From NCBI GenBank assembly GCA_028571885.1, contig JAPVVU010000033.1, forward strand, positions 1-13,844: DNA of 13,844 bases, in the 5' to 3' direction. The DNA is from Gammaproteobacteria bacterium. Lineage in GTDB: Bacteria > Pseudomonadota > Gammaproteobacteria > GRL18. The notes beneath the pieces were generated by a model, which was not told where the DNA came from, made no database searches, and saw nothing but the letters and a program-made list of their open reading frames with translations. A program made the translations under genes and the position numbers. Each line of letters starts with the position of its first letter. The first letter of the stretch is position 1. This document shows, one piece after another, positions 13,599 to 13,844 of this stretch.

Positions 13599-13844
13599 TT
13601 ACCTATCTTTTTGCTTAAAAGAATCATCAAAAAAGGGAAGATATTCCAACCAGTCTAGAACGGGCCCGTTATGAGCAAAGATGACGATGCCGTTTCTATC
13701 CAAAACAAAACTGCTGGGAAATCGTTTAGCAATTTCCCTGTCCTCAACTTTTTTACCATTAGCCAGAGTAAACTGGCTATCATCTTCGTTTTGCACGCCT
13801 GAATTATAGAGCGGCATATCAGTATAACGGTTTTTTTCAACCCA
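13599..13844 (-). CDS. C-terminal part of a thioredoxin-fold (TlpA/redoxin-like) protein, truncated by window edge
   Basis: The frame is open from the stop at 13599-13601 to the right edge of the window, giving 81 residues from ...WVEKNRYTDM onward; the real start lies outside. An internal ATG at 13815-13817 should not be taken as the start. The segment RFPSSFVLDRNGIVIFAHNGP is the classic C-terminal half of a TlpA/AhpC-TSA-type thioredoxin fold: the cis-proline in FPSS, then a strand, an Asp-Arg-Asn-Gly turn and the next strand. The CxxC active site would be upstream and cannot be checked, nor can a signal peptide. The likely role is thiol-disulfide exchange, possibly in the periplasm. It converges with the DUF3334-like gene. 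Confidence 0.75.
   Translation of the reverse strand, partial: WVEKNRYTDMPLYNSGVQNEDDSQFTLANGKKVEDREIAKRFPSSFVLDRNGIVIFAHNGPVLDWLEYLPFFDDSFKQKDR

Noticed and set aside
13599..13817. Short thioredoxin-like ORF starting at the ATG of 13817
   Set aside because: The frame stays open to the window edge with good thioredoxin-fold sequence, so this is a truncated larger gene and not a 72-residue protein.

Overview
The window looks like chromosomal DNA of a gammaproteobacterium. The best evidence is the block rhodanese(yibN)-grxC-trxC-secB-gpsA-murI-trmL on the + strand. This is a variant of the enterobacterial yibN-grxC-secB-gpsA-cysE-trmL neighbourhood, and a SecB chaperone with this context is typical of Proteobacteria. 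The DUF3334-like protein near the right end also points to Gammaproteobacteria. Base composition is moderately AT-rich by eye. I cannot name an order or genus from the sequence alone.

Layout, left to right. (1) Positions 1-152 hold an 18-bp tandem repeat array that may continue to the left of the window. A strong intrinsic terminator (234-274) and an AT-rich leader follow. (2) Positions 469-4658 hold seven co-directional housekeeping genes: a membrane-anchored rhodanese, glutaredoxin 3, thioredoxin 2, SecB, glycerol-3-phosphate dehydrogenase, glutamate racemase and a tRNA 2'-O-methyltransferase. (3) Positions 4800-6743 hold a soluble GAF-GGDEF-EAL protein with its own sigma70-like promoter. 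It carries intact diguanylate cyclase and phosphodiesterase motifs. (4) On the - strand, facing it, are an exported HbpS/GlcG-like protein (6785-7291) and, behind a perfect terminator, a two-gene RND efflux operon. That operon consists of a periplasmic adaptor (10742-11929) overlapping an inner-membrane RND pump (7411-10749); no TolC-like gene is present. A long inverted repeat upstream of the operon could be a regulator's operator. (5) Two very small - strand genes with strong Shine-Dalgarno sequences follow. One encodes a 65-residue acidic soluble protein (12142-12339) with its own terminator. The other encodes a 35-residue membrane microprotein with a C-x4-C tail (12502-12609), with a perfect hairpin just upstream of its ribosome binding site. 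(6) A + strand DUF3334-like protein (12914-13543) carries a CheC/CheX-type E-x2-N signature. It converges, through a bidirectional terminator, on the truncated end of a thioredoxin-fold protein that runs off the window.

How the genes relate. The left cluster combines thiol-redox enzymes with export, phospholipid precursor synthesis, cell-wall precursor synthesis and tRNA modification; it is ordinary except for gene content (murI where E. coli has cysE, trxC inserted). The right half is accessory: c-di-GMP signalling, efflux, and several proteins of unknown function. The least explained items are the 35- and 65-residue proteins, the operator-like repeat, the possible phosphatase role of the DUF3334-like protein, and the 18-bp array. 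I see no transposon, phage, CRISPR, rRNA or tRNA gene.
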